This document shows, piece by piece, positions 51,356 to 60,135 of a DNA stretch of 64,000 bases. The position numbers and the translations under genes were made by a program. Origin of the DNA: Rhizobiales bacterium 62-17 (GTDB lineage: Bacteria > Pseudomonadota > Alphaproteobacteria > Rhizobiales > Beijerinckiaceae); contig MKVW01000001.1 of assembly GCA_001898965.1 (NCBI GenBank), forward strand, positions 306,794 to 370,793, written 5' to 3'. How positions within the stretch are numbered: position 1 is the first letter of the stretch; each line of letters starts with the position of its first letter. A model generated the notes under the pieces. The model had not been told where the DNA came from. It was given only the letters and a program-made list of their open reading frames with translations, and did no database searches.

Positions 51356-52168
51356 ATGTCGCAGCCGCAAGCCTACGAGCGTTTCCTGGCGCTGCATCAG
51401 CGCACATTCATCATGCCGAATGCCTGGGACGGCGCCTCGGCCGTTTTGCTGAAACGCGCCGGCTTCGAGGCTTTGGGCTCCACTTCGTTGGCCATCGCTT
51501 TTGCGATGGGACGCAACGATGGCGCCCATGCGGTGAGCCGCGAGCTGGCGTTGGACAATGCCATCATGCTGGCCCGGTTGACCGATTTGCCGGTCAACGG
51601 CGATCTCGAAGATGGGTTTGGGCCGACAGCACAGGATTGCGCGCTCACCGTGCGCGCGGCGATCGATGCTGGCCTCGCCGGCCTCGGCATTGAGGATACG
51701 ACCGCCGATCCGCAAAACCCGATCCATGATTTCGATGCGGCGGTGGCGCGCATCAAAGGCGCCGTGCAGGCGGCGCGCGGCCGCATCGTGCTCACAGCGC
51801 GCACCGATAATTTCCTGCACGGCCGCCTCGATCTCGACGATACGATCCGCCGCCTTGTCGCCTTCGCCGAATGCGGTGCCGACGTGCTCTATGCGCCGGG
51901 CCTGCCGGATCTCGAGGCGATCAAGAAAGTCGTGCGCGCCGTGGCGCCCAGGCCCGTCAATGTGGTGGTCGGCCCGCGCAGCGGCCCGGTGCCGCTCAAC
52001 GTGCTGGCGGAGGCAGGCGTCAAGCGTGTCAGCCTCGGCGGCGCGCTCTATCGCCGGGTGATGGCCGATCTCGTCGATGCGGCGCAGGCGCTGAAAGCGG
52101 GCGATATCGCTTCGGCGGCCAAGGGGATCGCGGCCGGTGAAATCGCGGCACTGTTGCCGAAATCGTAA
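51356..52168 (+). CDS. Isocitrate lyase/PEP-mutase superfamily protein
   Basis: 270 residues, TIM barrel with the superfamily opening FLALHQRTFIMPNAWDGASA, metal-binding acidic turn PVNGDLEDGFG, AGLAGLGIEDTTADPQNPI and IVLTARTDNFLHG. The catalytic loop of true PEP mutases and isocitrate lyases is not obvious, so this belongs to the large PEP-mutase-like clade with oxaloacetate hydrolase/decarboxylase or unknown activity. Follows the acetyltransferase gene. Confidence 0.8.
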   Translation: MSQPQAYERFLALHQRTFIMPNAWDGASAVLLKRAGFEALGSTSLAIAFAMGRNDGAHAVSRELALDNAIMLARLTDLPVNGDLEDGFGPTAQDCALTVRAAIDAGLAGLGIEDTTADPQNPIHDFDAAVARIKGAVQAARGRIVLTARTDNFLHGRLDLDDTIRRLVAFAECGADVLYAPGLPDLEAIKKVVRAVAPRPVNVVVGPRSGPVPLNVLAEAGVKRVSLGGALYRRVMADLVDAAQALKAGDIASAAKGIAAGEIAALLPKS

Positions 52169-52171
52169 GGC

Positions 52172-52618
52172 TCAGCGCGCGATCGCGACGATGCCGAGGA
52201 TCGCGGCGGCGAACGCCAGGATAATGCGAAGGCTGTGCAACCAAAGCCAAGTGTCGAGTTTGCCGGAAACCTGATCGAGAGGCACGGTTTTGGCAGCGAA
52301 TTGCGCATTGCTCGGCAGATGATAGGCGAATGTCACGATCAGAACCGCGATGAGACAGGCGGAGGCCGCCAGCCAGAGTGTGCGCCCCGCATCGTTCCAA
52401 CCGAGGTAGAGTGAGCCGGCAAGCCCGATGAGAGCGGGAACGACGACGAAGGGGATGGCCTGCGCCACGAAATGATTGTTCTGAGCGAACCAGTCGAGAA
52501 AGGCTTGCGGGCTTAAACTTTTCCAGTAGGCGCCGAGAATGATGCCGATGGCCAGCATGACGCCGGCGAACGCGGCCGAGCCCGATATCGCCACTATGTT
52601 GAAGAACAAACGGGCCAT
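52172..52618 (-). CDS. DUF1772 (anthrone oxygenase-like) membrane protein
   Basis: 148 residues, four hydrophobic segments (about 2-30, 50-72, 79-97 and 125-147) with the DUF1772 layout (FFNIVAISGSAAFAGVMLAI; then VKFAYHLPSNA-type loop). The family includes anthrone oxygenases, but most bacterial members are of unknown role. Downstream of the ABM-domain gene in a two-gene unit divergent from the second MarR regulator. Confidence 0.75.
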   Translation of the reverse strand: MARLFFNIVAISGSAAFAGVMLAIGIILGAYWKSLSPQAFLDWFAQNNHFVAQAIPFVVVPALIGLAGSLYLGWNDAGRTLWLAASACLIAVLIVTFAYHLPSNAQFAAKTVPLDQVSGKLDTWLWLHSLRIILAFAAAILGIVAIAR

Positions 52619-52627
52619 GGTCTCCTC

Positions 52628-52996
52628 CTACGCGACGCAGATGCCAGGCACCGCAATCTTCTGGAACAGGTGCGGTGAGGCGACGGCGCTGGCCGGATAG
52701 GCCGTCAGCCGGGCACGAAACTCGGGATGGGTAAAGGCGGCTCGGAAAGCCGCTGTCGATTCCCAGACGGCGTAATTGAGATAGGTCGGGCTGTCGCCGA
52801 TGGCGCGATGAAGCTGTGTCGAGATGCATCCCGATTGTTGCGTCATGAAATCGGCATCGTGTCGCCATGCGGCGAGGAAAGTCTCTTCGTCGGCGGGATC
52901 GAGCGTGAAGACGTTCACCAGAACGACGGGTGAAGCCTCCACGGCAATCTGTTTCTCGATTGGAAAGGCGGGGTCCATCGAACGCCGAACGGGCAT
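52628..52996 (-). CDS. Antibiotic biosynthesis monooxygenase (ABM) domain protein
   Basis: 122 residues: VVLVNVFTLDPADEETFLAA, SQLHRAIGDSPTYLNYAVWE and AAFRAAFTHPEFRAR, the standard ABM pattern. Such proteins are small oxygenases or ROS/metabolite handlers. The gene begins at the edge of a double MarR operator and is divergent from the MarR gene, so it is probably repressed by it together with the DUF1772 gene. Confidence 0.8.
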   Translation of the reverse strand: MPVRRSMDPAFPIEKQIAVEASPVVLVNVFTLDPADEETFLAAWRHDADFMTQQSGCISTQLHRAIGDSPTYLNYAVWESTAAFRAAFTHPEFRARLTAYPASAVASPHLFQKIAVPGICVA

Positions 52997-53020
52997 GACA
53001 CACTCCTCAATTGAGCTATA

Positions 53021-53069
53021 TTGACATCATGGTGTCGTTATAGATCGCATCTTGACATCATAATGTCAA
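53021..53069. promoter_or_regulatory. Tandem MarR operators between ABM/DUF1772 and MarR 2
   Basis: Site 1 TTGACATCATGGTGTCG (53021-53037) and site 2 TTGACATCATAATGTCAA (53052-53069) start 31 bp apart, about three helical turns, on the same DNA face. Site 2 is a 7-bp inverted repeat TTGACAT / ATGTCAA. The left site overlaps the ABM promoter region and the right site abuts the MarR start, the expected autoregulatory layout. Confidence 0.65.
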
Positions 53070-53078
53070 TTGGGATGT

Positions 53079-53555
53079 ATGGTGCATATGGTGAAGCCCA
53101 AGAAAGCCACAGCGGGAACGGCGGTGACCGACCTCATTCTCGATCTGTTTCAGGTCAATAACCGCATGCTGACGGCGGGCGACCGGCTTGTCGCCGAGCT
53201 CCGGTTGACGAGCGCCCGCTGGCAGGTCTTGGGCGCCATCGTGGCTGCCGAGCGGCCGCAGCCTGTCGCCTGGCTGGCGCGCGACATGGGCGCGAACCGG
53301 CAGAATGTCCAACGCATCGTCAACGATTTGGAGCAGGAGGGGCTCGTCGCCTTTCAGCCGAACCCCCATCATCGCCGCGCTCAACTGGTCGATCTCAGCG
53401 AGCGTGGCAGGACCGTTTACGACCGGGCGCTGAAGCTGCAGGGGCCTTGGGCTGAAAGCGTGGCCGATGGCCTGACGCTGAAAGATATCGAAACGGCCCG
53501 CAACGTTCTCAAGGTGCTACGCAGCAATCTGGAGGCGCAGGCTGAAGGCGAATGA
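53079..53555 (+). CDS. MarR-family transcriptional regulator 2
   Basis: About 158 residues. Winged helix: LTSARWQVLGAIVAAERPQP, WLARDMGANRQNVQRIVNDL and FQPNPHHRRAQLVDLSERGR. Its recognition helix shares RQNVQRI with the MarR at 46549, and both operators share TTGAC/GTCAA half-sites. A TTG nine bases earlier and an ATG nine bases later are alternative starts; no strong Shine-Dalgarno sequence is visible. Probably represses itself and the divergent ABM/DUF1772 pair. Confidence 0.85.
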   Translation: MVHMVKPKKATAGTAVTDLILDLFQVNNRMLTAGDRLVAELRLTSARWQVLGAIVAAERPQPVAWLARDMGANRQNVQRIVNDLEQEGLVAFQPNPHHRRAQLVDLSERGRTVYDRALKLQGPWAESVADGLTLKDIETARNVLKVLRSNLEAQAEGE

Positions 53556-53602
53556 CGGACGCGTGGACAGTCACGCGCCCATCGATAGCCTTCAGATTTG
53601 GC

Positions 53603-54910
53603 TCAAGCGCCCGCGATCGCCAATTCTAGGGGGAAGTTGTCGACGACCTCGTGTCCTCGTTCGTTGAGAATGAAAGTGTGGCCAAGGAAAATGCCGAAAA
53701 GCCCGTCCATGGTGATCGGATTCGGTTCGGCCATGATCACCATGCCCGGTTTCAGCACCGTGTCGGCATGATGCTGCTTGTCATATTCCGTCGTGACATG
53801 GGGCTCGTCGGTGACGAGATCGATGCCATGGCAATGGATCGGCCGCGATTGCACCCCTTTCTCGCGAAAGAATTTCGAGGCCTCCCACATATTGGCGATC
53901 GGCTTGCCGGGCAGCATTTCGGCGACGATTTTCTTGTAGCCGGGAAGGGTAATGTCCTCCCAGAATGTGCGCACCATATCCGTCGGCTCGCCGATGCACA
54001 CGGGTGAGCCGATTTGCGCCGTGTAGCCGCGATAGGCCGCGGCAAGCTCCATGTTGATGATGTCGCCCTTCTGCAGGATGCGGTTGGAAGGACGGGGATT
54101 GCCGAAAATCATCGCCGGATTCGCCATCGGCGTCGAGCCGATGATGAGAAAGTCGATATCGCCACCGCCTTCGAGGATCGCATTGGCGGCGGCCGCCCGC
54201 AATTCATATTCCTTCGCGCCCGGCTTGGCGCGGGCGATGAGGGCCTCCATGGCGCGCTGCGTCAGTACCCCTGCCTTGCGAACGCAGGCAAGTTCTTCCT
54301 CGCTGTGGATGACGAGCAATTCGTGCAGGAAATCTTTCGTGAAGACGAGTTCCGCATCGGGCAGGCCGCGACGCAGGACTTCGTATTGATTGATGGGCAT
54401 ATAGTCGCCGTGGCGCGGATCAATCTCCATCAGGCCAATGCGTCCGCGTTCGAGCTTGAGTTCGCGCAACCGTTCCACCATCACGTCGGCATAGCGGCCA
54501 CCACGGCTGTGCCGAACGTCCGTCACGGCGACCTCGACCAGCCTGCGGACGGCTTCCGCATGCGTGCCGCCCATCGAATAGATCATGGTCGGCTCGCCAT
54601 GCAGCGGCACGAGAATATAGCAGCACAGCGCATGCCATTCCCAATGGCCGGTGAGCCAGGCCATACCGGCACCAAAACTCCAATGGCTCGGCCCACCCGG
54701 CACGATCATGCAATCAAGCCGATGCTCGCGCATTTTCGCGCGCAAAGCTTCGTAGCGCCGCGCATACTCCTTCGCCGAAAACTGCTCGTAAACCGCATCG
54801 CGATAATAGGGCGTATCGCGCATATTGGTGAAAGGGATCGATTGGTCCAAACGATCGCGTATATCCTGCCAAGAGTTCGTGCGCGTCGCTTGCAACGTCT
54901 GGCCGGCCAT
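53603..54910 (-). CDS. M24-fold (creatinase/Xaa-Pro-peptidase) protein lacking most metal ligands
   Basis: 435 residues: an N-terminal creatinase-like domain (MREHRLDCMIVPGGPSHWSF) and a C-terminal pita-bread domain (ITLPGYKKIVAEMLPGKPIA; RPIHCHGIDLV). At the five canonical metal positions I read Glu288, Ala290/Ala291, Gln299, His361, Glu395 and Gly410/His411: the two Asp residues and the last Glu are replaced. A metalloprotease reaction is therefore unlikely, and a metal-free creatinase-like hydrolysis is more probable. Downstream of a Bug gene and divergent from AraC. Confidence 0.8.
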   Translation of the reverse strand: MAGQTLQATRTNSWQDIRDRLDQSIPFTNMRDTPYYRDAVYEQFSAKEYARRYEALRAKMREHRLDCMIVPGGPSHWSFGAGMAWLTGHWEWHALCCYILVPLHGEPTMIYSMGGTHAEAVRRLVEVAVTDVRHSRGGRYADVMVERLRELKLERGRIGLMEIDPRHGDYMPINQYEVLRRGLPDAELVFTKDFLHELLVIHSEEELACVRKAGVLTQRAMEALIARAKPGAKEYELRAAAANAILEGGGDIDFLIIGSTPMANPAMIFGNPRPSNRILQKGDIINMELAAAYRGYTAQIGSPVCIGEPTDMVRTFWEDITLPGYKKIVAEMLPGKPIANMWEASKFFREKGVQSRPIHCHGIDLVTDEPHVTTEYDKQHHADTVLKPGMVIMAEPNPITMDGLFGIFLGHTFILNERGHEVVDNFPLELAIAGA

Positions 54911-54960
54911 TGGTTACTCCATCGAGAGTGGGAATGTTGGGGATGAATGGTTCCCGCCGC

Positions 54961-55980
54961 TCAGGGCGTGCCGACCTTCGTGTCCTTGAGAAGATCGCGA
55001 TAAAGCTTTTCGTCGGACTTCATCAGTTCGTTGAATTCATCCGGCGTGCTGCTGGTGAGTTCAAACCCTTGGGCTTTTAGCCGTTCGATGACATCTGGCA
55101 TCCGCAAGACGCGCCTGATGTCGGCGTTGATTTTGTTCAACACGGGCACAGGCGTATTGGCTGGCGCCATGGCGCCAAACCAGGCATCGTATTGATAGTC
55201 CGGTAGGCCGGCTTCGGCGAAAGTCGGCACATCGGGGAGGGCGGAGCTTCGTTCGGAGGTCGCGATCGCGATCGCTTTGAGCATGCCGCTTCTGACCTGT
55301 TCGGTCGTCAGATTGAGCGCCAGGAAATAAATATGAGAATCGCCGCGCTGAACGCCCATCAGCGCATCGGTGCCGCCCGTGTAGGGAATTTGAACGAAGT
55401 TCGTTTTGGTTATTTTCTTGAACAGCTCCGCGGAGAGAAAGGAGGTGCTGGCGAGACCGGCGGAGCCATAGTTCAATTGGCCGGGTTTTGAGTGCGCGAG
55501 AGCGATCAGGTCCTGTAGCGTGTTTGGCGGAAGCGTCGGCGTCGTCACCAGTACAAGGGGCACGGACGCGAGCTTGATGACGCCTTGGAAATCCGCGATC
55601 GGATCGAAAGACAGGTTTTTATTGATGAGCCCGCCAACGACATGGCCATTCGACATCATCATGAGCGTGTATCCGTCTGGAGCGCTTTTCGCGACACTCG
55701 CGGTTCCCGGCATGCCCGGCCGGTTCTCGATAATGACGGACTGCTTCCAAATCTCTTGCAGCTTGTAGGCGATCACGCGCGCCAGCCCGTCGACGGCACT
55801 GCCGGCTCCGATCGGCGTCACGATTTTGACCGTCTGGCTGGGAAAGTTTTGCGCCAGATCGGTCTTGTCGGAGGCGGCTTTAGCTGGAGCAAGCGACATG
55901 TGAATCGCCAATACCGCGATGCAACAGGACACGATCTTGCAGCCTGCCATTTCGCGCCCACCCATTTCGCGCCGAGCCAT
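54961..55980 (-). CDS. Tripartite tricarboxylate transporter substrate-binding protein (Bug)
   Basis: 339 residues with an N-terminal signal (CKIVSCCIAVLAIHMSLAPAKA) after a short basic stretch. Bug motifs NFPSQTVKIVTPIGAGSAVD, IIENRPGMPGTA and LPDVPTFAEAGLP are present. GAGGGAGG precedes the ATG. Likely delivers a small organic acid; the M24-fold enzyme that follows 50 bases downstream may act on the same compound, and the divergent AraC regulator may respond to it. Confidence 0.9.
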   Translation of the reverse strand: MARREMGGREMAGCKIVSCCIAVLAIHMSLAPAKAASDKTDLAQNFPSQTVKIVTPIGAGSAVDGLARVIAYKLQEIWKQSVIIENRPGMPGTASVAKSAPDGYTLMMMSNGHVVGGLINKNLSFDPIADFQGVIKLASVPLVLVTTPTLPPNTLQDLIALAHSKPGQLNYGSAGLASTSFLSAELFKKITKTNFVQIPYTGGTDALMGVQRGDSHIYFLALNLTTEQVRSGMLKAIAIATSERSSALPDVPTFAEAGLPDYQYDAWFGAMAPANTPVPVLNKINADIRRVLRMPDVIERLKAQGFELTSSTPDEFNELMKSDEKLYRDLLKDTKVGTP

Positions 55981-56188
55981 ATCCGCCTCCCTCGCGGTCT
56001 GATTTATCTCTCCGGGCTGTAAGTTGCGGTGAAATGCGCGTCTATCACGAAGAGACGAATTGTCGGATTCCCGTCATTTTTGAGTTTCCCACCCGCATGG
56101 CACACCGCGGCGCAGGACGCGGGCGATTGCTGGTGGCCAGCGTAGCTGGTAAAACAATGTCTGTCCCTTAAAGCGCAGGTGTAGCCGG

Positions 56189-57064
56189 ATGTCTTTGGGA
56201 ACTCAGCCGCTTGCCGATGCTTCACAGTCCTTGTGGCTGGAGGTGAAGCATGAACGAGCGTTCAGGCCGGCGCATCTGCGTCATCGACATGAGTTTCATC
56301 AGATTGGCGTATGTCTGAGAGGCGGTGCCAATCTGGCCTGGTGGAACGAAGACGCCGGCTTTCGGAAGGTGCTCGCCGGACATAGAAACATCGTCGTCAA
56401 TCCCGCCGAAGAGAGCCATTCCATCGATTGGACGGGCTCCTTGGAGCGGATCATGCTCGAATTGAATTGCGGGGTCGTCAAACGGATCGCCGGTGAACTG
56501 GGCATGCGTGACGATATCAACCTGCACGGCACCCCGAGCGGCCGCGACGACACGATCTGGCATCTGGCGTTCATGTTGTATCGCGATACCGAGGCTAATC
56601 CGCTGGCATCGGCGCTTTATGCGGAATCGGTCGCCAATCTTCTGGCCGTCCGTTTGCTGAAGCAATTCACCGATACCAAAAGCATGCCATCCTTGTCCGT
56701 GTCGCCGTTGACGAGCAAGCAGATGGCGATCATTGATGAGTATATTCACACCTGCCTCGGCGAGGACATCGATGTTTCGCGGTTGGCGGGAGTGCTGAAC
56801 CTCGGCCCTCTGCAGTTTTCACGTCGCCTTAAGGCGCGAACAAATATGTCGCCGCATCAGTATGTGACAAACAAGCGGATCCATCGCGCCTGCGAACTCC
56901 TGGTCGCGACGCGACAATCGATCGTCGATATCGGACTGGAGGTTGGCTTCAGCGGGCAAAGTCATTTCGCGGCCCGCTTCAAGCAGATTGTCGGCGCCAC
57001 GCCGCGTGAATATCGCAACATCAAAAATGGCACGCAATCCAAGGACGAGGGCTGGACCAACTGA
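56189..57064 (+). CDS. AraC-family transcriptional regulator
   Basis: 291 residues with an N-terminal cupin-like sensing domain (HLRHRHEFHQIGVCLRGGAN) and a C-terminal double HTH: DIDVSRLAGVLNLGPLQFSR, then IVDIGLEVGFSGQSHFAARF and VGATPREYRN, the AraC signature. Divergent from the Bug/M24-fold unit, which is the likely target. The 208-bp intergenic region has no obvious repeat by eye. Confidence 0.9.
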   Translation: MSLGTQPLADASQSLWLEVKHERAFRPAHLRHRHEFHQIGVCLRGGANLAWWNEDAGFRKVLAGHRNIVVNPAEESHSIDWTGSLERIMLELNCGVVKRIAGELGMRDDINLHGTPSGRDDTIWHLAFMLYRDTEANPLASALYAESVANLLAVRLLKQFTDTKSMPSLSVSPLTSKQMAIIDEYIHTCLGEDIDVSRLAGVLNLGPLQFSRRLKARTNMSPHQYVTNKRIHRACELLVATRQSIVDIGLEVGFSGQSHFAARFKQIVGATPREYRNIKNGTQSKDEGWTN

Positions 57065-57076
57065 CCGTTGCCGACG

Positions 57077-57499
57077 TCACCGATCCAGCCATTTCGCCAT
57101 GATGACGCGGGGCGTCTCTTCATAGCCCAGGTGATCGTAGAAGCCGATCACCTTGGTGTTGGTCTCGCGCACCATCAATTGCACTTTGGCGATGCCGCGC
57201 TGGCGCAGCCAGTCTTCGCCGGCCGTCACCATCTGGCGACCGATGCCGCTGCCCTGTGCCATCGGATCGGCGGCGACATAATAAAGCCAGCCGCGATGGC
57301 CGTCATGACCGACCATCACCGTGCCGACGATACGGCCGTTTGCATCGATGCCGACCAGAACATCGGAGGATGCGCCGCCGCGCGCGAAACGGAAGTCGGC
57401 GCCCGGATCGTTATAGCTGACCACCAGATCGCAGGCACGCCAGAGTGCCACGATCACTGTTTCGTCGTCGGGCAGTGCGTTTCTGATGGTCAGATTCAT
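57077..57499 (-). CDS. ypeA: YpeA-like GNAT acetyltransferase
   Basis: 140 residues matching the E. coli YpeA/RimI-like protein: AALWRACDLVVSYNDPGADF, VGHDGHRGWLYYVAADPMAQ then GSGIGRQMVTAGEDWLRQRG (motif A) and QLMVRETNTKVIGFYDHLGY. YpeA is a GNAT protein of unproven physiological substrate. Convergent with the AraC gene, monocistronic. Confidence 0.78.
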   Translation of the reverse strand: MNLTIRNALPDDETVIVALWRACDLVVSYNDPGADFRFARGGASSDVLVGIDANGRIVGTVMVGHDGHRGWLYYVAADPMAQGSGIGRQMVTAGEDWLRQRGIAKVQLMVRETNTKVIGFYDHLGYEETPRVIMAKWLDR

Positions 57500-57568
57500 G
57501 GGAAAGCTCGGCAGGAAAGAGGCGCCTGATGTAACGACTTCCGCGGGCCGTGCAAACCCCTCAAAAAC

Positions 57569-58837
57569 TCAACCGCCAGACCGTGCCTTCGCATCGCGCT
57601 GATAGACGGCAAAGATCGCTTTGCCGATCAGGGATGTTTCCGCTTCCATGCAGTGCTCGTAGACCTCCACTCGCGTCGCTTGAATTTCGGGAGATTGCGG
57701 CATGGCATCGCTGGCGAATTCGATCAGATGCGCTGCCAGCCGCGTGCGACCGCTCGTGGCCAATTCGGTCGCGCGGCGCGCGAGCCGTTCGGCGCCGCCT
57801 GCGAGTGCACTGATCTCGGCGGCCAGTTCCGCATCCGGCGCCGGCTTGAGATGCGCTGGATTGCCGTCGAACCAGCCGGCGTAAAGATGCCAGATGTTGC
57901 GCACGACGAATTCCGGATCGTCGTACTTCGGCTGAAGCCACGGTTTCGCGCACAACTCCGGCGACAGCCGTACGTGATGCAGAATGGCGTCGAGAGAAGA
58001 GCCGGTGTTCATCAGCGCCACGGTCTGCGTGACGAGGCTTTCCAAAGCTTCGGCGCCACTGCCGAGCAATTCGCTAACGCGGGGCGCGTCATGCACCACC
58101 GGGCCGTGGCCAGGCACGAGAACGGCCGGTGACAAGGCTTGCATCTGGCGCAGCGCCCGCGCCCAATCCGGCGCATAGCGCTGCACCTTGCGCGGATTGC
58201 CGGCATTGGGAAACACCCAGACGACGAAATCGCCGCTCGCCAGAATCCGCTTCTGCGGCAGCCAGACGAATGTCGCATCGTCCGTTTCACCGCGTCCGTG
58301 CATCAGTTCGAAGGTCACGCCACCGATATCGAGGCGCAGGCTGTCGTCATAGACCTCGTCCGGGCGGCGGTGATGATCGGGGAACGTATAGCCGGGCTGG
58401 TTGAACTGCCGGCCCATCACCAGAGAATTGAGGTCGTGCGTCACATCATAACGCCTGAAACGGTTCAGCACGTTGCGATGAGCGATCACGCGCGGCCGGC
58501 CAAATCCTTTGGCGTCTGCTTCCTGATCATAGAGCCGGGCGCCCCACGTGTGGTCGATATGGCCGTGAGTATAGATGATCGTATGGACGGGCGCCTCATC
58601 CCAACGACGCAAGGCGGCGAGGGTTTGGGCGGCGGTTTCGCGGCTGCCGCTGTCGATGAGAACGAGTCCTTCTGCGGTGCGCACGGCCGTCGTATTGCCG
58701 AAGAAATAGCTGGTGTGGATGGCAACGACATCGTCGGCGATGCCGTGCGCGACACCGTCGGCAACGCTTGCGGTCCAGTCTTCCAGCGTCGCCGCGCCAG
58801 ACCAAAGGCGTTCGAAAAGTTCACTCTGATCGTTCAT
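57569..58837 (-). CDS. MBL-fold alkyl-sulfatase-like protein (BDS1/SdsA1 family)
   Basis: About 422 residues. The MBL motif HTIIYTHGHIDHTWGARLYD (HxHxDH) is followed by WLPQKRILASGDFVVWVFPN with the aspartate and histidine positions, and the C-terminal dimerization domain ends in a TPR-like ATRVEVYEHCMEAETSLIGK. The family hydrolyses primary alkyl sulfates to alcohol and sulfate. It lacks an export signal, so it acts in the cytoplasm, unlike secreted SdsA1. The ATG after CAGGGATGCAAC is used. Confidence 0.82.
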   Translation of the reverse strand: MNDQSELFERLWSGAATLEDWTASVADGVAHGIADDVVAIHTSYFFGNTTAVRTAEGLVLIDSGSRETAAQTLAALRRWDEAPVHTIIYTHGHIDHTWGARLYDQEADAKGFGRPRVIAHRNVLNRFRRYDVTHDLNSLVMGRQFNQPGYTFPDHHRRPDEVYDDSLRLDIGGVTFELMHGRGETDDATFVWLPQKRILASGDFVVWVFPNAGNPRKVQRYAPDWARALRQMQALSPAVLVPGHGPVVHDAPRVSELLGSGAEALESLVTQTVALMNTGSSLDAILHHVRLSPELCAKPWLQPKYDDPEFVVRNIWHLYAGWFDGNPAHLKPAPDAELAAEISALAGGAERLARRATELATSGRTRLAAHLIEFASDAMPQSPEIQATRVEVYEHCMEAETSLIGKAIFAVYQRDAKARSGG

Positions 58838-58956
58838 GTTGCATCCCTGGCCCATGGCGATGATGACACCGACATGACTATAGGATGCAACAGGAAGCAG
58901 AACCTACTGCCAGATCATGACAACAGGCAGCAAGTTCCGCAAAGATAGAGGCTTCC

Positions 58957-60072
58957 TCACGCCGCCTGTTTCGGCATCGGGCCGACATAGACTGACTGCG
59001 GCCGCACAAGCTTGCCGCCGGCGATCTGTTCGCGTGCATGGGCGAGCCAGCCGATCGTGCGTCCCATGGCGAATACGCAGGTAAACGTATCGGGCGGAAA
59101 GGCCAGGGCTTCCAGCAGCAGCGCCGTGTAGAATTCCACATTGGTTTGCAGCGAACGGTTCGGTTTGCGCTCGCGCAGGATGGCCAGTGCCGCGGCTTCC
59201 ACCGCTTCCGCATAGGCGAGGCGGCCGGCCGTCGCGTCGAGTTTGCGGATGGCACGCTTCAGCGCATCGGCGCGCGGATCGCGCACGCGATAGATGCGAT
59301 GGCCGAAGCCCATCAGCCGATCGCCACGCTCGAGCGCCGCTTCGAGCCAGGCTTTCGCATGGGCGGCGTCGCCGATTTCATCCAGCATGTCGATGACCGG
59401 GCCCGGCGCGCCGCCATGCAGGGGGCCTTTCAAGGCGCTCAAGCCGGCGAGAACCGCCGATGTGAGACCGGCGCGCGTCGAGGCAACGACGCGTGCGGCG
59501 AAGGTCGATGCATTGAGACCATGGTCGCACACGGTAACGAGATAGGCATCGAGGGCTGCGGCCTGTGTCGCGCTTGCCGTTTCGCCGGTCATCATCCGCA
59601 AAATGTCCTGGGCATGGGGCAGGGAGGCATCGGGCGCCACAGGTGCAAGACCGCGTTGCGCGCGTGCGATCGCCGGCGTGAACACGGCGGGCGCCGCTAG
59701 TAGCCGCAGGGCTGTCGGGAGATCGTCGCCATCCGCTAGCCGCGCCATCAGCGCGCGTAGCGCTTCGGTGGGAGAACGGCTGATCAGTGTTTTGTCGAGC
59801 GCGGCGACCTCGCCGAACACTTCGACACGCGCTTGACCGAGCGCGGCCGTCAGACCTGCATTTGAAGGCAGGTCGGGGAAGAAACCGTCGAACATCAGGC
59901 GCACGGCCTGGGCGAAGTCAGTATGGCCCGCGATGTCTTCGAGCGCATGGCCGCGCAGGATCAGCCGGCCGGCGGCGCCATCAACCTCGGAAAGAACGGT
60001 TTGGGCGGCGACGACATTTTCCAGGCCATCGGAGATAGGCAGGCCATCGGAGATAGGAATGAGGTCGGACAT
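58957..60072 (-). CDS. Citrate/methylcitrate synthase, short type, with Glu in place of the catalytic Asp
   Basis: 371 residues. Active-site positions: ALKGPLHGGAP (His219), MGFGHRIYRVRDPR (His258) and LQTNVEFYTALL, where Glu313 occupies the position of the catalytic Asp (usually NVDFY). Glu here is seen in some short actinobacterial-type and methylcitrate-type members, so activity may remain. The N-terminus carries a tandem duplication of PISDGL caused by an 18-bp perfect duplication. Divergent from the HTH-citrate-synthase gene. Confidence 0.85.
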   Translation of the reverse strand: MSDLIPISDGLPISDGLENVVAAQTVLSEVDGAAGRLILRGHALEDIAGHTDFAQAVRLMFDGFFPDLPSNAGLTAALGQARVEVFGEVAALDKTLISRSPTEALRALMARLADGDDLPTALRLLAAPAVFTPAIARAQRGLAPVAPDASLPHAQDILRMMTGETASATQAAALDAYLVTVCDHGLNASTFAARVVASTRAGLTSAVLAGLSALKGPLHGGAPGPVIDMLDEIGDAAHAKAWLEAALERGDRLMGFGHRIYRVRDPRADALKRAIRKLDATAGRLAYAEAVEAAALAILRERKPNRSLQTNVEFYTALLLEALAFPPDTFTCVFAMGRTIGWLAHAREQIAGGKLVRPQSVYVGPMPKQAA

Positions 60073-60135
60073 GGCTGAACTCCATCAAGCAATCGAATGA
60101 TGACTTGAGGATTGGCCTCAACCGGCATAGAATCA

